Shown: one piece after another, positions 8,738 to 12,562 of the stretch
How positions within the stretch are numbered: the stretch's first letter is position 1
How the letters are laid out: each line of letters starts with the position of its first letter
Source of the DNA: Lentisphaerota bacterium
GTDB lineage: Bacteria; Verrucomicrobiota; Kiritimatiellia; RFP12; UBA1067
Assembly: GCA_022839525.1 (NCBI GenBank)
Contig: JALHET010000037.1
Span: 1 to 12,562, forward strand
DNA: 12,562 bases
Direction of reading: 5' to 3'
Program-made: the position numbers and the translations under genes
Notes under the pieces: model-generated
Told to the model about the DNA's origin: nothing
Database searches by the model: none
The model's input: the letters and a program-made list of their open reading frames with translations, nothing else

Positions 8738-10015
8738 TTAACTCGCGCCGCCGAAAAACCCGTCCTCGATCCAGATGGGCCGGTAACCCCGGTCCAGCAC
8801 AAAACGGAAAGCCGCCGCGTAGCGCTCGTAGAGGTCTGGGACGAAGTTCTTGTAGAACGGCCACCAAAACTGCTCGTGCCCGGCGATATTGAGCAAATGG
8901 TTTTTGGCGGGATTCTCAATGTGCTTGAGGAGGCCGGGAACGGTCTTGTCCACCGGAATCCACTCGCGCGTGCCGGTTCCGGCACTGTAGAAGATCAGGC
9001 CGCTCTCGAAATGCATCCACCCCTGCTGGTAGTACAGATACTCGAGGACCGGGTCCGGCAGGTGATAATCGCAGATCTTCTTTTCCTTCGCGTCAGGCTT
9101 GCGGCCCCTTGTCGGGAGCATCCTGACCCCGCGGTCGGCCAGAACGTTATAGCAGTCCGGCGGGACGTCCGCCCAGTGGATCTGCAGGCCGGCCGTGTAG
9201 GCCGAGCCCGCGATCCGCTTCAGCTCCCCGGCGACAAGATCGAAATCGGCGGCCAGCTTTTCGGGCGTCGCGTTCAGGTACGGGATGTCCGGGAACTCGT
9301 TCTCGGAATGGAACGCCAGCCGGAGCCAGTGCGCGTTGTCCTCGAACTCGGACTTGTAGATGTCCGGGAACATGGAGAGGCTGAAGTCGCGCTCCGGCGT
9401 CGTGTTGAAGCAGTTCAGGTTGATCTTGACGCCGAAGTTCCGGTTCAGGTCGCGGAGCTTCCCGAGGTAGAAGCAGTCGAAGACGCTCTTGTACCGCTGG
9501 CGGGCGATGTCCCGGAAAAAGAAGCTGTGGTCGTCGATGTAGCAGCGGAAACGCGGCGCGGAGTTTTTCGCCCACACGGGCCGGGTGCGGATAACCCGGC
9601 GCTCCCCGCCGATCACGGCCCGGGCCCGGATCTCCGTCACCCGGTCCCGGAGCAGCGCGGCGCCTCGGAAGGCGCCGTTCTGGAGCGCCACGGGAATGGC
9701 CCGGCCGTCCGCAGTGAAAAGCTCGGGCGTCACGCCCGGAGGAACCACGCCGGACACCTCGACCTTCAGCAGGCGCGCCCCGCCCGCCCCGGTTTCAAAC
9801 CCCAAGACGGGCGCGCCGCTCTGCTCGTGGATGACGCCGCCGTCGAACGGCGCGGTGAAGCAAAAGTCTTTTGACGGGGACGGCTCGACGGGCTCCGCCC
9901 ACCAGCCAGGCAGGCGGGCCGACCGGCAACCGCTTTCCAATAGGCCGGCCGCCGCGCCAACCGCCAGAGTCCCGAGAAATTCCCGCCGCGATGTTTTTTT
10001 CAACCTGTGTTTCAT
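8738..10015 (-). CDS. Tat-exported, putative NodB-like (polysaccharide deacetylase-type) enzyme
   Basis: This 425-residue protein carries a twin-arginine signal, SRREFL at 9-14, then a hydrophobic stretch ending LLESGC. Cys30 may be lipidated, but Glu at -3 is atypical for a lipobox. ATG at 10015 is chosen because it begins the signal and has GGGAG 4 bases upstream; the frame stays open 66 codons further. Residues about 50-150 look like a beta-sandwich domain. From about 156 a barrel-like domain begins with FRCYIDDHSFFF (D161, D162, H163). It continues with LRLAFHSENEFPDIPY (H235) and GHEQFWWPFY (H380, E381). The DD and FHS segments resemble metal-binding motifs 1 and 2 of NodB/CE4 deacetylases, but the second His of HSxxH is Glu here (E238 or E240). 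Function is therefore inferred: hydrolysis of an ester, amide or glycosidic bond on a polysaccharide. It is the first gene of a pair with the beta-helix lipoprotein and is preceded by the best promoter in the window. Confidence 0.75.
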   Translation of the reverse strand: MKHRLKKTSRREFLGTLAVGAAAGLLESGCRSARLPGWWAEPVEPSPSKDFCFTAPFDGGVIHEQSGAPVLGFETGAGGARLLKVEVSGVVPPGVTPELFTADGRAIPVALQNGAFRGAALLRDRVTEIRARAVIGGERRVIRTRPVWAKNSAPRFRCYIDDHSFFFRDIARQRYKSVFDCFYLGKLRDLNRNFGVKINLNCFNTTPERDFSLSMFPDIYKSEFEDNAHWLRLAFHSENEFPDIPYLNATPEKLAADFDLVAGELKRIAGSAYTAGLQIHWADVPPDCYNVLADRGVRMLPTRGRKPDAKEKKICDYHLPDPVLEYLYYQQGWMHFESGLIFYSAGTGTREWIPVDKTVPGLLKHIENPAKNHLLNIAGHEQFWWPFYKNFVPDLYERYAAAFRFVLDRGYRPIWIEDGFFGGAS

Positions 10016-10044
10016 AACTCTCCCATCGGGGTTACCCATAACGC

Positions 10045-10060
10045 ATTGGTTTAAACGAAT
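10045..10060. promoter_or_regulatory. near-perfect 16-bp palindrome, putative repressor operator
   Basis: The sequence ATTGGTTTAAACGAAT is symmetric at seven of eight base pairs; only the pair 10048/10057 (G facing G) breaks it. The inner GTTTAAAC is a perfect palindrome. It covers roughly +1 to +16 of the transcript predicted from the minus-strand promoter, a usual place for a LacI- or GntR-type repressor. No regulator gene lies in the window, so the family is unknown. Confidence 0.5.
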
Positions 10061-10066
10061 GGTTTT

Positions 10067-10096
10067 AGTATGCGGGAAGAGAGCGCAAAGAGTCAA
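10067..10096 (-). promoter_or_regulatory. sigma70-like promoter for the Tat enzyme and beta-helix pair
   Basis: On the minus strand, TTGACT (10096-10091, five of six consensus bases) is followed after 18 bp by CATACT (10072-10067, four of six). Transcription would start near 10060, about 45 bases before the ATG at 10015. This is the best promoter match I found, and its start coincides with the palindrome at 10045-10060. Confidence 0.5.
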
Positions 10097-10118
10097 CGGA
10101 AACCGATGGTAAAAGGTG

Positions 10119-10146
10119 TTGTCGATGCGCAGACATGTGTGATACT
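10119..10146 (+). promoter_or_regulatory. candidate promoter for the GHL6 and PATR genes
   Basis: TTGTCG (10119-10124) and GATACT (10141-10146) are 16 bp apart, and a TG at 10137-10138, or alternatively at 10139-10140, lies close to the extended -10 position. A start near 10153 would leave a leader of about 80 bases. The match is moderate. Its -35 lies 22 bp from that of the divergent promoter, so the two could be controlled together. Confidence 0.3.
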
Positions 10147-10183
10147 TTTTTGTAAGTGTTACCTTCACTTGAAAGATCCGGAT

Positions 10184-10202
10184 AAACGGAGAACAGCCGT
10201 TT
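10184..10202 (+). other. 6-bp hairpin in the leader of the GHL6 gene
   Basis: AAACGG (10184-10189) and CCGTTT (10197-10202) pair perfectly around a 7-base loop, 30 bases before the ATG and just upstream of the ribosome binding site AAAGGA. There is no following T run. It could affect mRNA stability or be incidental. Confidence 0.3.
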
Positions 10203-10232
10203 CGGCAAAACAAGCAGCTAAAGGATGAGGCA

Positions 10233-12200
10233 ATGAAAAAGAGCGTGATCGTGGGAATGTGTTTGGTGGCGGCTTTACAGGCTTTTCCGCAAGAGAAGAC
10301 GAACCCGGAAAAAAACGCCGCAAAAATCCATAACCCGAAGTATGCGCTGTTCTACGACAACCACACCATGCCCGCCTGCCCCGATGTCGGCGCGGGGTTT
10401 GATGTGGAGGCCTTCACCGACCGGATCAAACGGTGCGGGGTCGATTACCTGACGTTTCACGCCAGGTGCAACTTGGGGATGGCGTATTACAACACCAAGA
10501 TCGGCACCCGGCACCCGTCGCTCACGTACGATCTGTTCGGCAAACTGGCGGAGTCCTGCCAACGCAAGGGGATTGCCCTGACCGCCTATCTGAACGGCGG
10601 CATCAGCAGCGCGGAGGGCGTCCTTCACCGCGACTGGACGACCCTGCGCTTCGACGGCAGGGAGTACCTCGAAAACCGCCTCACCCCCTTCGTCAGGACG
10701 ATGTGCTACAACTCCCCCTACCGCGACCACCTGATCGCGATGGTGGAGGAAGTCGTCCGGAATTATCCGGTCTCGGGGATTTTTATCGACTGCCTCGGGA
10801 ACTACGACTGCGTGTGCCCCATCTGCGTGAAAGAGATGAAGAAACGGGGCATCGATTATTCGAACCGGGCGGCGGTCGTCAAATTTGCCGGGGATTCGGC
10901 CCTGAGGCTGGCAGAAGACATTTACAAAGCCGCCACCGCCATTAAGCCGAACCTGCTGATTTACCACAACGGGCCTAGTTTCGAGGATCAGGCCGCGTTC
11001 AGCACGTATGCCGAGGTGGAATGCCTGCCCGCGGGAAGCTGGGGATACGAGTACCTGCCGGTCCTGTCCCATTATGTGCGTACGCTGGGGGACAGGCCTG
11101 TGCTGAACATGACCGGCCGCTTCTACAAGTGGGGCGACTTCGGCGGGCTGCGCCCCGAGGCGGCGATCAAGTCGGAACTGCTGTACGGCCTGGCGAACGG
11201 CATGCGCCCTAACGTCGGGGGCCATTTCCACCCGCGCGGCGATCTGGAAACTGCGGTTTTGGACCGGATCGAGAAGATCTACAAAGAGTTGCAGACCTTT
11301 GAGCCGTGGTTCGACCAGGCCAAGAACATGGCCGAAATCGCCATCGTCTATCCCGAGAGCAGCGAGAAGATGAAGATACGCTACGACATGCAACTTAAAA
11401 GCGCGGTGCGCATGCTCTCCGAACTCAAGCAGCAGTTCAATGTGGTCACGCTGGCTTCCGACTGGAGCCACTACCGGGTGCTGGTCATCCCGGACGACAT
11501 TCTCTTTAGCGCTGAAACCGCCCGCCGCGTGAAGGCACACATCGCCGCCGGCAAGGCGGTCATCGCAAGCGGCGGCTCCGGCCTCGACGAGAAAAGGGAG
11601 CGCTTCGCGCTGGAGAAAGAGTGGGGCGTGAAATATCTGGGCGCCAACACGTTCAACCCGGCCTACTTCACCGTCGGGAAAAATTTCAACCGCGGGCTGC
11701 CCGACATGCCCCTGTCGCTCTATTCAACCGGCATCGATGTCGAGCCCTTGCCGGGCACCCGTGCGGAAGCCCACCTCGTCAAACCCTACTACAACCTCGG
11801 ATGGGACGGTGAGTACGCCGTTTACTACACCCCGCCGGACACGGTCACGGACAAGCCGCTGAGGACCGTGTTTGCCAACGTGCTCAACACGTTCCTGCCC
11901 GAACCGCTGTTCAAACATGAGAACCTGCCGTCGTTCAGCCGGGCGTTTGTCACCGGACAGCCGGGCCGGAAAATGGTGCACATCCTCTCGTATGTGCCCG
12001 AACTGAGGGGCAAGACCCAGATGATCGAGGAGCCGATCGAGCTTCACCAGGTGAAGATTTCCCTCCGCCATGACGGGAAAACGCCCCGGCACGTCTATCT
12101 GGCCCCGGACAAGGCGTCCCTCTCTTTTCAACAGGCGGGAAGCTATATTCAGGTGACAATCCCCGTCCATAAAGGGTATTCTTTGGTCGTGTTCGAATAA
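10233..12200 (+). CDS. secreted GHL6/GH151-like glycoside hydrolase, putative alpha-L-fucosidase
   Basis: This 655-residue protein begins with a Sec signal (MKKSVIVGMCLVAALQA). Residues about 35-360 form a TIM-barrel of the 'hypothetical glycosyl hydrolase 6' type. Visible pieces are FTDRIKRCGVDYLTFHARCN (61-80), YYNTKIGTRHP (85-95), DLFGKLAESCQRKGIALTAY (100-119) and SGIFIDCLGNYDCVCPIC (181-198). D186 is the best candidate catalytic residue; E261 or E263 (AEVECLPAG) is a possible partner. C195-P-I-C198 matches the short Cys motif common in this family. Residues about 368-560 resemble the beta-galactosidase trimerisation (GH42M, glutamine-amidotransferase-like) domain, with YRVLVIPDDILFS and HIAAGKAVIASGGSG. 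A beta-sandwich ends the protein. I recall this arrangement from GH151 alpha-L-fucosidases, but many relatives are untested. The start has AAAGGA 7 bases upstream. The second PATR gene follows after 41 bp. Confidence 0.8.
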   Translation: MKKSVIVGMCLVAALQAFPQEKTNPEKNAAKIHNPKYALFYDNHTMPACPDVGAGFDVEAFTDRIKRCGVDYLTFHARCNLGMAYYNTKIGTRHPSLTYDLFGKLAESCQRKGIALTAYLNGGISSAEGVLHRDWTTLRFDGREYLENRLTPFVRTMCYNSPYRDHLIAMVEEVVRNYPVSGIFIDCLGNYDCVCPICVKEMKKRGIDYSNRAAVVKFAGDSALRLAEDIYKAATAIKPNLLIYHNGPSFEDQAAFSTYAEVECLPAGSWGYEYLPVLSHYVRTLGDRPVLNMTGRFYKWGDFGGLRPEAAIKSELLYGLANGMRPNVGGHFHPRGDLETAVLDRIEKIYKELQTFEPWFDQAKNMAEIAIVYPESSEKMKIRYDMQLKSAVRMLSELKQQFNVVTLASDWSHYRVLVIPDDILFSAETARRVKAHIAAGKAVIASGGSGLDEKRERFALEKEWGVKYLGANTFNPAYFTVGKNFNRGLPDMPLSLYSTGIDVEPLPGTRAEAHLVKPYYNLGWDGEYAVYYTPPDTVTDKPLRTVFANVLNTFLPEPLFKHENLPSFSRAFVTGQPGRKMVHILSYVPELRGKTQMIEEPIELHQVKISLRHDGKTPRHVYLAPDKASLSFQQAGSYIQVTIPVHKGYSLVVFE

Positions 12201-12241
12201 AAGGTGTTTCTAGCAATAATGACTCGAAAGCGAGGTGCGTG

Positions 12242-12562
12242 ATGACAGTGAGAAAACCCGGTGTGGTTATGGCTGTTTGCTTTACAGGAATTTGTCTCCA
12301 AGCGGAGGTCCGAACCTGGACCGGCGGCGGGGGCGACGCCAAGTGGAGCACGCCCGCCAACTGGGGCGGCACGGCGCCAGTAGCGAACGACACGCTGGTC
12401 TTCAGCGGCACCGCCAGGCTTGCGAGTGTCAACGACTTTCCGGAAGACACCCTGTTCGCCGGTATCATCTTCAGCAGCGGCGCGGGCGCATTTACGTTGA
12501 GCGGCAACCGGATCGCCCTTGACGGCCCCGTGAGCAACCTCTCGGCCAGCGCGCAAACCTTC
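12242..12562 (+). CDS. N-terminus of a second secreted PATR protein (cut by window end)
   Basis: From ATG at 12242 the frame is open for 107 codons to the last base. GAGG lies 6 bases upstream of the ATG. Residues 1-21 are a signal peptide ending in CLQA. The mature protein starts EVRTWTGGGGDAKWSTPANW, the standard opening of PVC-group PATR proteins. It continues DTLVFSG, NDFPEDTLFAGIIF and GAFTLSGNRIALDGPVSN, which fit the usual first beta-helix turns. No catalytic domain is visible in this part. It lies 41 bp after the GHL6 gene with no terminator between, so co-transcription is likely. The ribosome binding site overlaps a 4-bp hairpin (CTCG/CGAG at 12223-12234), which is probably too weak to matter. 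Confidence 0.8.
   Translation, partial: MTVRKPGVVMAVCFTGICLQAEVRTWTGGGGDAKWSTPANWGGTAPVANDTLVFSGTARLASVNDFPEDTLFAGIIFSSGAGAFTLSGNRIALDGPVSNLSASAQTF

Noticed and set aside
10154..10170. AAGTG/CACTT hairpin in the divergent region
   Set aside because: Only a 5-bp stem with a 7-base loop and no associated motif; it is expected by chance.
1..12562. CRISPR array, tRNA or rRNA genes, phage or integrase genes
   Set aside because: I saw no regularly spaced repeats, no tRNA cloverleaf candidate, no rRNA-like segment, and no protein with integrase or transposase motifs.

Overview
The window looks like an accessory carbohydrate-degradation locus from a GC-rich, Gram-negative bacterium of the PVC group, most likely Kiritimatiellota, Lentisphaerota or a related Verrucomicrobiota lineage. 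This is an inference from content. Secreted glycoside hydrolases are mixed with autotransporter-associated beta-strand repeat (PATR) proteins of the 'TWTGG...W...NW' type. There is also a Sec lipoprotein with a parallel beta-helix, a Tat-exported enzyme, and a remnant Sel1-like gene. I see no SusC/SusD pair, sulfatase, transporter or regulator gene inside the window.

Layout, left to right. Positions 80-5489 (minus strand) hold a tight pair: a PATR protein (2892-5489), then 10 bp later a multidomain GH16 endo-hydrolase with a C-terminal CBM6-like module (80-2881). Positions 5490-6066 hold the pair's upstream region (weak promoter candidate, inverted repeat) and a decayed plus-strand Sel1-repeat gene. 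Positions 6067-10015 (minus strand) hold a second pair: a Tat-signal, possibly NodB-like enzyme (8738-10015), followed after 46 bp by a GH141-like beta-helix lipoprotein (6067-8691). Positions 10016-10232 are a divergent control region with two promoter candidates and a near-perfect 16-bp palindrome at the predicted start of the minus-strand transcript. Positions 10233-12562 (plus strand) hold a GHL6/GH151-like putative alpha-L-fucosidase, then after 41 bp the start of a second PATR protein that runs off the window.

All six substantive genes have export signals, so the products probably act at the cell surface or in the periplasm. A reasonable model is that GH16 cuts a long polysaccharide backbone outside the cell. 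The beta-helix lipoprotein, the Tat-exported enzyme and the putative fucosidase would trim decorations such as fucose or ester groups. The PATR proteins may display, bind or scaffold. The substrate cannot be read from the sequence; a fucose-containing, possibly marine or host glycan is a guess based on the GH141/GH151-like families. The most interesting features are the repeated CAZyme-PATR gene pairing, a complete PATR protein with no visible membrane anchor and a discoidin-like domain, the unusual motif set of the Tat enzyme, and the palindrome at the divergent promoter.
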